From contig JAGCZM010000150.1 of the NCBI GenBank assembly GCA_017960005.1, positions 1 to 5,445 on the forward strand: a DNA stretch of 5,445 bases, written 5' to 3'. Positions 1-5,445 of this stretch are shown in pieces. Position numbers and translations under genes: made by a program. The stretch comes from Eggerthellaceae bacterium (lineage in GTDB: Bacteria > Actinomycetota > Coriobacteriia > Coriobacteriales > Eggerthellaceae). The notes below the pieces were generated by a model. It searched no databases. It saw only the letters and a list, made by a program, of their open reading frames with translations, and was not told the DNA's origin. Positions within the stretch are counted from its first letter, which is position 1. Every line of letters begins with the position of its first letter.

Positions 1-462
<462 letters not shown>

Positions 463-750
463 TTATTCCACGACCGCGAAAATATCGTCGCCGCGCAAAA
501 TCAACAAGTCCTGACCGTCAACATGAATCTCGGTTCCGCCGTATTTGCCGTAGATGACCTTGTCGCCCACCTTGACCGGCAGCGGAACAACGGTTCCCCC
601 GTGAACGATCTTTCCCTCACCGACGGCTACGACAATGCCGGTGTGGGGCTTTTCCTGAGAATCGTGTGCCAAAAACAAACCGGATGCGGTGGTCTCTTCG
701 GCTTCATCGGCCTTGACGAGCACGCGGTCTCCCAAAGGTTTAACTGACAT
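463..750 (-). CDS. groES: Co-chaperonin GroES (10 kDa)
   Basis: GroES forms the heptameric lid that closes the GroEL chamber. The 95-residue product has the usual family length and starts SVKPLGDRVLVK, the standard N-terminal beta strand. Residues 18-38 form the mobile loop that docks on GroEL; the hydrophobic tripeptide that contacts the GroEL apical domain is L25-F26-L27, where E. coli has IVL. Residues 46-60 correspond to the roof hairpin, and VGDKVIYGKYGGTEI followed by LLILRGDDIFAVVE is the usual C-terminal barrel. The ATG at 750 is preceded by AAGGAAG with six bases between. groEL follows 18 bp downstream. The roughly 90-bp stretch before the start codon leads into a CIRCE operator, pointing to heat-shock control by HrcA. 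Nothing is unusual in the protein. Confidence 0.98.
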   Translation of the reverse strand: MSVKPLGDRVLVKADEAEETTASGLFLAHDSQEKPHTGIVVAVGEGKIVHGGTVVPLPVKVGDKVIYGKYGGTEIHVDGQDLLILRGDDIFAVVE

Positions 751-756
751 GACATG

Positions 757-763
757 CTTCCTT
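757..763 (-). promoter_or_regulatory. Ribosome binding site of groES
   Basis: AAGGAAG on the minus strand, six bases upstream of the groES ATG. It is purine-rich and well placed, and supports the MSVKPLGDR start. Confidence 0.75.
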
Positions 764-816
764 TCTTATGTTTGTGCGGGTACACAAAACACCCGATTTT
801 TCATACGGATTGCATT

Positions 817-843
817 TAAGCACTTAGCGACGGCAAGTGCTAG
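817..843. promoter_or_regulatory. Degenerate second CIRCE-like dyad overlapping the main CIRCE
   Basis: TAAGCACTT (817-825) and AAGTGCTAG (835-843) flank a 9-base spacer, the exact spacing of a CIRCE element. Seven bases of each arm pair (AGCACTT with AAGTGCT). Each arm differs from the consensus TTAGCACTC/GAGTGCTAA at two positions. Its last four bases are the first four of the main CIRCE, and the joined arms create the 12-bp palindrome AGTGCTAGCACT at 836-847. It may be a weaker second HrcA site. It could also be a by-product of the main element's left arm plus chance. Confidence 0.45.
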
Positions 844-866
844 CACTCTACGGTAACGAGTGCTAA
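840..866. promoter_or_regulatory. CIRCE operator (HrcA repressor binding site) of groES-groEL
   Basis: CTAGCACTC (840-848), nine bases, then GAGTGCTAA (858-866). This matches the CIRCE consensus TTAGCACTC-N9-GAGTGCTAA at 17 of 18 arm positions; only the first base of the left arm differs. CIRCE is bound by the heat-shock repressor HrcA, whose activity depends on GroEL, and is classically found in front of groE and dnaK operons. It sits 90 bp upstream of the groES start, between a possible promoter at 889-918 and the gene. hrcA itself is not in this window. Confidence 0.95.
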
Positions 867-888
867 ACATTGCCGAATCAACGGAAAA

Positions 889-918
889 ATTATCGACGTT
901 TACGATAGAAAAAGACAA
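889..918 (-). promoter_or_regulatory. Candidate sigma-70-type promoter for groES-groEL
   Basis: On the minus strand, TTGTCT (913-918, 4 of 6 to the -35 consensus) is followed after 18 bases by GATAAT (889-894, 5 of 6 to the -10 consensus). Transcription would start near 882, about 16 bases before CIRCE, which fits an operator in the early transcribed region. The -10 box overlaps the TAA stop of the upstream MFS gene at 890-892. No better pair was found by eye between 770 and 889, but the prediction rests only on short matches. Confidence 0.4.
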
Positions 919-2236
919 AAGCGATCAGCGCCGTCAAAGCGCATGCCGCGCAAAATGCGAACACCGCGAACGACCCGAAATCGTCAAGCAGGGCACCGGC
1001 GGCAAAAGGAGCCAATCCCATACCCAGATCCACTCCCAAAAAGAAGGTGTTGACCGAGCGAGCGGTCTTATCCGGCGGAGCGATGCGCACGCTTTCCGCT
1101 TGGAACAAAGAAAGCGAAGATGCCTGGCCCACACCCATCAACACCGCCGATATCATCAGCGTCGGGAAACTGAAATCCACCGCCAACAGCACCATGGATA
1201 CGGTCTCTATTGCCAAAAGCGGTATCGCCAGCTTCTTGATTCCGTATTTGTCGGAAAGATCTCCGATGTTGGGACGGGAGAAAAACGCGCATATCGCGTA
1301 TACGATGAAGTACACAAACACGTTTTCCAGACCCTCGTAGGAGGCAATCAATAAAAGCAAAGAAATGATGACGCCTTGCACCGCGCTGAACAGACAGGCA
1401 ACGGCCATATTGGGCAGAGAGGGAACGTAAATGATCTCTCCCATCTCGTATTGCAAAATGACCTTGAGTTTTTTGAATCCTTTGAGCGAAGCGGCTTTCT
1501 TTTCCACCTCGGCAAGCTGTGCGCGATGCTTGGCCTGCTCTTCGGCCAGACGCTGTTTTTCGGACTCGGGGGTTTCGATGTCGGCCATCAAGCCTTCCAA
1601 GTCTCCTTCGGCGAGGTTTTCGCTCTTCATCGGTTTAGCCGGTACCTTAAACGTCAAAGCAAGGATAAAACCGACGGCCAGCAAAGCACATGCTGTCGCG
1701 AAAGATACCTGGTAGCCCCACCCCTGGGCCAAATACTCGCCGAGAGCCGGAGCAAGCGCCATGGCAACGGTAAAGCACATTCCCAAAACGCCGACACCTT
1801 TGCCCAAATGCTCGGGGGGAACGACATATCTCACCAAAGAGACAACCAAAATGCTCTTGAACGCAAAGGCAACGCCCTGCAGCGATCTGAATATCGCAAG
1901 CTCGACCACGCTTGTCGAAAGCGTGCAGCCCAAAGCGGCCAGCATGAATACGCCCGCCGATGCCGCCAACAATCTTTTTCTGGAGAACCTGTCGGATAAT
2001 GCGCCACTGACAAAACGGGTAAAGACAGCCGCAGTTGCGTTGAGGCCGGCTACCAATCCCGCCACGGCGGCGGTAGCACCAAGCATGACCGCGTATCCGG
2101 CGATAAGCGGATTGAGCATATAGACGCCTATTTGCAAACATGCCTCGATAGCCAGCAATTGCAGGAATCTCGGATTGAGCAATTTTGCGGATTTATGTCC
2201 GTTCGCGTTTTTCATGAAGCGTTGATTGTACGCCAC
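890..2236 (-). CDS. Major facilitator superfamily (MFS) transporter, substrate unknown
   Basis: This 448-residue polytopic membrane protein has the usual 12-helix MFS layout. Residues 78-88 (GALSDRFSRKR) are motif A between helices 2 and 3, and residues 325-335 (GDLSDKYGIKK) repeat it between helices 8 and 9. FRSLQGVAFA at 116-125 resembles the arginine motif of helix 4, and NTFFLGVDLGMGLAP at 396-410 is a common helix-11 pattern in drug and sugar efflux families. Residues about 199-268, between the two six-helix halves, form a very long, charged Ala/Glu/Lys-rich cytoplasmic loop likely to be helical. The first codon is GTG at 2236; an ATG eight codons in (2215) is an alternative. Neither has a clear Shine-Dalgarno sequence. 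The gene is divergent from the rarD-like gene with 38 bp between them, and its stop lies 23 bp before the CIRCE with no terminator visible. Family is secure; substrate cannot be read. Confidence 0.9.
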   Translation of the reverse strand: MAYNQRFMKNANGHKSAKLLNPRFLQLLAIEACLQIGVYMLNPLIAGYAVMLGATAAVAGLVAGLNATAAVFTRFVSGALSDRFSRKRLLAASAGVFMLAALGCTLSTSVVELAIFRSLQGVAFAFKSILVVSLVRYVVPPEHLGKGVGVLGMCFTVAMALAPALGEYLAQGWGYQVSFATACALLAVGFILALTFKVPAKPMKSENLAEGDLEGLMADIETPESEKQRLAEEQAKHRAQLAEVEKKAASLKGFKKLKVILQYEMGEIIYVPSLPNMAVACLFSAVQGVIISLLLLIASYEGLENVFVYFIVYAICAFFSRPNIGDLSDKYGIKKLAIPLLAIETVSMVLLAVDFSFPTLMISAVLMGVGQASSLSLFQAESVRIAPPDKTARSVNTFFLGVDLGMGLAPFAAGALLDDFGSFAVFAFCAACALTALIAFVFFYRKRR

Positions 2237-2274
2237 TCTTTCATTTTGTTTTTGCGGACGTAGAATATCCGCCC
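2237..2274. promoter_or_regulatory. 38-bp divergent promoter region between the MFS and rarD-like genes
   Basis: This gap must hold most of the start signals for both genes, or they must reach into the opposite coding sequence. On the plus strand TAGAAT at 2261-2266 matches the -10 consensus at 5 of 6 positions, with only a weak -35 (CTTTCA at 2238-2243, 17-base spacer). A start about seven bases later would fall at the rarD ATG. GCGGA (2254-2258) and TCCGC (2268-2272) form a short inverted repeat around the box. On the minus strand only a weak CAAAAT (2243-2248) is seen, placed for a start near the GTG. Neither gene has a Shine-Dalgarno sequence here. Confidence 0.4.
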
Positions 2275-3261
2275 ATGACCGAAACTACCGAGAATATACC
2301 TGCCCAAAGCACCCAATTAAACGACAGACGGGCTCTGACGAGCGGTGTTTTGTGCTATCTGCTTTGGGGTTTGCTTCCCGTTTTCTGGAAACTGCTCTCC
2401 GCCATACCGTCGGCGGAGGTGCAGGCTCACCGCATGCTTTGGTGCGCCCTCTGCGTTTTTGTCTTTTGTCTCATCACCAAAACGCATTTCGTACACCTGT
2501 TTAAAGACAAACGGGCCGTTTTGGTCTTTTTGGCATCGGGTGTTCTCATAACGATCAACTGGCTGGTATACGTGTTCGACATCAACACCGGACACGCCAT
2601 CGATGCCTCCTTGGGAAGCTATCTCACCCCCACCGTCAACGTCATCATCGGCGTTTTGCTGTTTAAGGAGCGCCCGAGCCTTCTTCAGGGTATCGCCATC
2701 GGCTTGGCAACCGTCGGCATCCTGATATTGACGACATCTTCCGGAGAGTTTCCGACAAGCGCGCTTGTACTGGCAGTCTCGTTTGCCCTCTACGGCGGCA
2801 TCAAAAAATGGGGAGGATATCCCGCATCCGAGGGCATGGCTTTGGAAAACCTCTTTACCGGGGCACTCGGTCTTGCCGCCGTCATCGCCGGCATGATATT
2901 CCCCGCCTTGTTTGCCGCCCTCACCCCCGTAGAAAACCCCGCCTCTTACGCCATTTCCCCCGACGCGGGTCTACCCGTGTTTCTTTTGCTGGTCGCGGGA
3001 GGTTTGGTGACATGGCTTCCTTTGCAATTGTTTGCAAAAGCGGTCAACGGACTTTCGATGATAACCATCAGCTTTTGCCAATACATCAGCCCCACTTTGT
3101 GTCTGTTGTGTGCGATCTTTTTGTTCGAGGAACCCTTTACTTGGGCAGACATCGTTTGCTTTGCGCTGATTTGGATCGGTATCTCTTTGGAAATCGTCCA
3201 TGAGACAAGAATGCAAAAGGCACACCGAAACGGTGTGCCCGGCAAAAACGTTGTCGAATAA
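2275..3261 (+). CDS. rarD: RarD-like EamA/DMT-family permease
   Basis: This inner-membrane permease belongs to the drug/metabolite transporter superfamily, RarD branch; the substrate of the branch is not settled. The 328 residues give about ten hydrophobic helices in two EamA halves. RarD hallmarks seen are YLLWGLLPVFWKLL (28-41), AHRMLW (51-56), NWLVYVFDIN (95-104), ASLGSYLTPTVNVIIGVLLF (111-130), SFALYGGIKK (169-178) and FCQYISPTLCLL (268-279). It is longer than the roughly 296-residue E. coli protein because of about 15 extra residues at the N-terminus and a polar tail after residue 308. The tail codons 315-322 lie in a perfect hairpin that probably ends transcription from the opposite strand. 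The ATG at 2275 is the first in frame and has no Shine-Dalgarno sequence; a -10-like box ends eight bases upstream, so a leaderless message is possible. It converges with the prepilin peptidase gene, with six bases between the stops. Confidence 0.9.
   Translation: MTETTENIPAQSTQLNDRRALTSGVLCYLLWGLLPVFWKLLSAIPSAEVQAHRMLWCALCVFVFCLITKTHFVHLFKDKRAVLVFLASGVLITINWLVYVFDINTGHAIDASLGSYLTPTVNVIIGVLLFKERPSLLQGIAIGLATVGILILTTSSGEFPTSALVLAVSFALYGGIKKWGGYPASEGMALENLFTGALGLAAVIAGMIFPALFAALTPVENPASYAISPDAGLPVFLLLVAGGLVTWLPLQLFAKAVNGLSMITISFCQYISPTLCLLCAIFLFEEPFTWADIVCFALIWIGISLEIVHETRMQKAHRNGVPGKNVVE
3219..3239 (-). terminator. Terminator-like hairpin of the radical SAM-prepilin peptidase operon, inside the rarD tail
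   Basis: GGCACACCG (3219-3227) and CGGTGTGCC (3231-3239) make a perfect, GC-rich 9-bp stem with a 3-base loop. Read on the minus strand, the stem is followed by TTTTGCATT, a short T-tract, so it suits the minus-strand operon, whose last stop lies 28 bases upstream at 3268. On the plus strand the stem is followed by CGGCAAAAACG, with no T-run, so it would not be a classic terminator for rarD. The T-tract is short, so efficiency is uncertain. Confidence 0.65.
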
Positions 3262-3267
3262 TCTTCC

Positions 3268-3894
3268 TCAGATCAAAACCAGAACAAACGCTATCGCGAT
3301 TGCGGGAACGAAGGGTATCGCTCCCTGCGTAATTATCTTGGGATAAAGCCCGTCGACGGAGTGCTTCTCTTCTCCTGCCTGTTGTTTGCCCTGTTTGGTA
3401 AAACGGAATATCACGAATATGATCAGTGCCGTAAAGCATGCCAAGCCAAGCATATAAAGCGCATGGCTCCAGTTCATGAACATCGCGGCAACCGACAGCA
3501 TCTTTACGTCTGCTCCACCGAGACCTTTGCGTTTGAATATGGTTTCGAACAAAGATGCCAAAACAAACACCAGTCCGAACATGATCAAACCGCTGATCAA
3601 AAACGCGATGGTATCGGATGCCCAAACACCGAGAGCGCTTTGTCCGATTCCGAACGTCCATACCTGCTCCGCAACGTTCGATTGCAAAGATACGGCCGTG
3701 TCGAATACCAAAGAAATAACCAGCTGTCCGATGCGCCAAACACCCCAAATGATCAAACCGGCAAAGAAAAACGCATTGCTTACCGTACGTGTTTTGAAAT
3801 CCCTGACGGATGCAACAATCAAAAGGATTGCCATGGCAACCAGTACGATCAAATACAAAAGCGTGGTCAAGCCCGAACCGCTCAGGTTAATCAT
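3268..3894 (-). CDS. A24-family prepilin peptidase, short CpaA/TadV type
   Basis: A24 enzymes are membrane aspartyl proteases that cut the leader from type IV prepilins and related pseudopilins on the cytoplasmic side. The 208-residue protein is almost entirely membrane helices. The two catalytic aspartates are visible: D32 in RDFKTRTVSN just after helix 1, and D129 in GLGGADVKML, the family GxGD-type motif in its GGADVK form. GAIPFVPAIAIAF near the C-terminus (191-203) is the usual final-helix signature. The cysteine-rich N-terminal methyltransferase domain of PilD is absent, placing it with the short CpaA/TadV/FlaK-like enzymes. Two polar inserts, about 65-94 and 167-187, separate helices. 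The ATG at 3894 has a strong AAAGGAGG five bases upstream, which overlaps the stop of the radical SAM gene; only 11 bp separate the two genes, so they are co-transcribed. No pilin or Tad gene is in the window, so its substrate is unknown. Confidence 0.88.
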   Translation of the reverse strand: MINLSGSGLTTLLYLIVLVAMAILLIVASVRDFKTRTVSNAFFFAGLIIWGVWRIGQLVISLVFDTAVSLQSNVAEQVWTFGIGQSALGVWASDTIAFLISGLIMFGLVFVLASLFETIFKRKGLGGADVKMLSVAAMFMNWSHALYMLGLACFTALIIFVIFRFTKQGKQQAGEEKHSVDGLYPKIITQGAIPFVPAIAIAFVLVLI

Positions 3895-3899
3895 GCATG

Positions 3900-3907
3900 C
3901 CTCCTTT
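3900..3907 (-). promoter_or_regulatory. Strong ribosome binding site of the prepilin peptidase, overlapping the upstream stop codon
   Basis: AAAGGAGG on the minus strand, five bases before the ATG. Its first two bases are the last two of the TAA stop of the radical SAM gene (3906-3908), an arrangement that favours ribosome hand-over between the two genes. Confidence 0.85.
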
Positions 3908-5228
3908 AGTGCAAAACGCCGGCACCGAAGAGCAACTCACGCTCTTCTCCCCGCAAGGCTTCCCTGGCCTGATCGCGCAGACCGTTTACGCCGATGAAGA
4001 ACTGTCGCATCATAACGACCATCAGATATCTGCCCTTGGGGGTCAAAGTCATCTCTTCTTCGGTGTTTATCGCAAATGCGCCGGCGGCCTTCATAAAGGA
4101 AACTTCCAAAGGAAGACCTTTTTCCACGCTGCATCCGAAATCCCGTTCGAACTGCTTTTTGTCCAGCCTCAATCCGAACAACTGCATCATGAAGCGATAA
4201 CGCATGCGGTCGTGTTTGAAGAAAGTGGCTTTGAGCATGAGCGACATGTGTCCATCTTCGATTGCTTGGTTGTAATCCTTTACCGAAAACGTGTTCACAT
4301 ACAAATCGTTTCCCAGATAGGTGATGCCGCCGCTTCCGATGGCCGGGTATTCCTCGTAATCGACGACATATTCGTCGATCATGCCGGTTTCGGGAAGAGA
4401 GGAAGGATTAATGCGGTTAAACGTCCATGCGCTTCCGTGCTCAAACAGCGGATTTGTTTCGTTGGCTAGCATTTCGTCGATGATGCGATAAAACTTCTCT
4501 TCACGAGAATAATCTACTTTGCCGACGGTACGCGACATCTGTTTTTGCACGCTGGGCGAGGCCATCAAAGGATAAAACGTGGTTTGCCCGCATCCGGTTT
4601 CGATGACCTTTTCGAGATCGGTTCTCAAAATTTCTTCGGTTTGAGCCGGAAAGTTAAAAATCATATCGACATTTAAAGCGGTAAAGTACGGTGCCGCCCC
4701 TTTGATGCGCTCCATGATTTCTTCGCCCGAACCGTATTTGTCAAAACGGTCCATCTGCTTGAGCAGCCCGTTGTCGAAGCTCTGTACACCCACACTCAAA
4801 CGCTGAACCCTGCCCTGCAGTTTATCCAAATACGAAGGAATGAGGTGGTTGGGATTTGTTTCCGCGGAAACCTCTTTTATCGAAAACGTTTCTTTGGCCA
4901 AATCGATGGTATCGCAAAGCTCGTCAATCATGATGGTGGGCGTTCCGCCGCCGATATACACGCTCTCGAAATCGTATCCGAGCTCTTTGAGCATCAACAT
5001 TTCGCGACGCATGTTGGCAAAGTACGGACGCGCCTTGTTTTCCGCAAACGGGAACCTGTTGAAACTGCAATACGGGCACAATCGCTCGCAAAACGGCACA
5101 TGCATATAAAGCATGTAGCGCTGGTTCGGTTTGGGTGCGGGCATCATGGTTTCCGGAGAAGGATGCAACTGCAACGTCTTCTTGGTAACCGCCTGCAATG
5201 TGTTCGAAAGCAATCTTTCGGAGAGCAT
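3906..5228 (-). CDS. HemN/HemW-like radical SAM protein (coproporphyrinogen III oxidase-like family)
   Basis: Radical SAM enzymes use a [4Fe-4S] cluster to split S-adenosylmethionine into a radical. In this 440-residue protein the cluster motif is C47-x3-C51-x2-C54 (HVPFCERLCPYCSF), followed by the glycine motif YIGGGTPT (91-98), ETNPNHL (123-129), RLSVGVQSFD (143-152) and NVDMIFNFPAQT (186-197), all in HemN/HemW-family order. A C-terminal HemN-like region runs from about 335, ending with TLTPKGRYLMVVMMRQFF (394-411). HemN has a fourth cysteine two residues after the third; here that place is F56, as in HemW. The HemW heme-binding motif HNxxYW is also absent; the matching area before GSGG (298-301) reads YVVDYEEYPAI. 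It therefore looks like a separate branch whose substrate I cannot name. The ATG at 5228 has AAAGGA about ten bases upstream. The residues before about 36 are a non-conserved-looking leader. The prepilin peptidase follows after 11 bp. Confidence 0.85.
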   Translation of the reverse strand: MLSERLLSNTLQAVTKKTLQLHPSPETMMPAPKPNQRYMLYMHVPFCERLCPYCSFNRFPFAENKARPYFANMRREMLMLKELGYDFESVYIGGGTPTIMIDELCDTIDLAKETFSIKEVSAETNPNHLIPSYLDKLQGRVQRLSVGVQSFDNGLLKQMDRFDKYGSGEEIMERIKGAAPYFTALNVDMIFNFPAQTEEILRTDLEKVIETGCGQTTFYPLMASPSVQKQMSRTVGKVDYSREEKFYRIIDEMLANETNPLFEHGSAWTFNRINPSSLPETGMIDEYVVDYEEYPAIGSGGITYLGNDLYVNTFSVKDYNQAIEDGHMSLMLKATFFKHDRMRYRFMMQLFGLRLDKKQFERDFGCSVEKGLPLEVSFMKAAGAFAINTEEEMTLTPKGRYLMVVMMRQFFIGVNGLRDQAREALRGEERELLFGAGVLH

Positions 5229-5373
5229 GTCTGATTAATCCTTTGCTTGCTTCGTATCAATCTTTTGTCTGTTGTATTTTGCCACGAAGAAACACCTCGC
5301 CGAAGACGGATTGTCCGTTTGCTCGGATTTCGTTTTCGATTTGATGAGGAAATGAGCCTGCCCGACAAACAAA
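5229..5373. other. Leader of the radical SAM-prepilin peptidase operon; no gene seen
   Basis: This stretch lies between the operon start and the tRNA terminator on the same strand, so the operon promoter should be here. No convincing -35/-10 pair was found by eye; TGATAC near 5262 on the minus strand is a weak -10 candidate. A ribosome binding site AAAGGA is at 5239-5244. A small ACGGA/TCCGT repeat (5306-5318) is too short to interpret. No coding potential was recognised. Confidence 0.4.
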
Positions 5374-5399
5374 AAAACGGCTTTGGGAAAAGCCGTTTT
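5374..5399 (-). terminator. Intrinsic terminator of the tRNA gene
   Basis: AAAACGGCTTT (5374-5384) and AAAGCCGTTTT (5389-5399) form a perfect 11-bp inverted repeat with a 4-base loop. Read on the minus strand the stem comes eight bases after the tRNA CCA end, and the T-run of its own arm extends to seven T (5371-5377). The other orientation also ends in TTTT followed by G and TTTT, so it could act both ways, but no plus-strand gene points at it. Confidence 0.9.
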
Positions 5400-5407
5400 G
5401 TTTTAAG

Positions 5408-5445
5408 TGGTGGTCAGGGGGGGACTTGAACCCTCGGCACGTGGA
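5408..5445 (-). tRNA. tRNA gene, 3' part only (isotype not determinable)
   Basis: The minus strand shows a complete T-arm and acceptor 3' strand. The T-loop is TTCAAGT (5424-5430), flanked by GAGGG (5431-5435) and CCCCC (5419-5423). Then come the acceptor strand CCTGACC (5412-5418), discriminator A (5411) and an encoded CCA (5408-5410). The 5' acceptor strand should therefore be GGTCAGG, beyond the window. Discriminator A argues against serine and histidine. GTTCAAGTCC with ACGTG before it recalls some leucine tRNAs, but the anticodon is not in the window. The second T-stem pair is an A-C mismatch. A strong terminator follows. Confidence 0.88.

Noticed and set aside
860..2123. Several open frames on the plus strand opposite the MFS gene
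   Set aside because: They are shadows of a high-quality transporter frame; their products are Arg/Gln/His-rich with no domain.
2397..2418. CTCCGCC/GGCGGAG inverted repeat with an 8-base loop within rarD
   Set aside because: No T-run on either side and it lies in the well-conserved start of the gene, so it is most likely a coding coincidence.
3137..3748. 203-codon minus-strand frame overlapping rarD and the prepilin peptidase
   Set aside because: It spans the convergent stops in another frame, while the A24 frame shows both catalytic aspartates; the product is low-complexity and basic.
3361..3997. Plus-strand frames opposite the prepilin peptidase
   Set aside because: Polar products without domains, antisense to a clear membrane protease with a strong ribosome binding site.
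5306..5318. ACGGA/TCCGT repeat in the leader before the radical SAM gene
   Set aside because: Only five paired bases with no other supporting signal.

Overview
The window is a compact stretch of bacterial chromosome, roughly half G+C by eye, with almost no spare DNA. It holds the 5' part of groEL, complete groES, a major facilitator transporter, a RarD-type permease, a short prepilin peptidase, a HemN/HemW-like radical SAM protein and the 3' part of a tRNA gene. Everything except the rarD-like gene is on the minus strand. A Gram-positive, probably actinobacterial (Coriobacteriia-like) host is suggested by the HrcA-type CIRCE operator before groES, the AAGGAGG-like ribosome binding sites and the GroEL N-terminus ([10 protein letters not shown], then [15 protein letters not shown]). 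This taxonomic guess comes from memory of the families and was not searched.

Layout, left to right. 1-750: groES-groEL operon read leftward, with groEL running off the window edge. 751-889: groES leader with a clear CIRCE operator and an overlapping second CIRCE-like dyad. A possible sigma-70 promoter lies at 889-918, across the stop codon of the next gene. 890-2236: MFS permease, minus strand, with an unusually long charged central loop. 2237-2274: a 38-bp divergent gap with a -10-like box very close to the rarD start. 2275-3261: RarD-like EamA permease, plus strand. 3262-3267: six bases between convergent stop codons. 3268-5228: a two-gene minus-strand operon, radical SAM protein then A24 prepilin peptidase, ending in a terminator-like hairpin inside the tail of the rarD gene. 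5229-5373: leader of that operon, about 145 bp with no gene that I can see. 5374-5445: intrinsic terminator and the 3' part of a tRNA gene, both minus strand.

Functionally this is mostly housekeeping and membrane transport. GroES and GroEL form the chaperonin, probably repressed by HrcA. The two permeases are divergently arranged and may share control sequence. The radical SAM and prepilin peptidase genes are tightly coupled, but nothing here shows a common pathway. I see no mobile element, CRISPR array, phage gene or toxin-antitoxin pair, and no convincing new multi-gene system. The points most worth checking are the double CIRCE, the antisense terminator written into the rarD tail, and the radical SAM protein, which fits neither HemN nor HemW cleanly.
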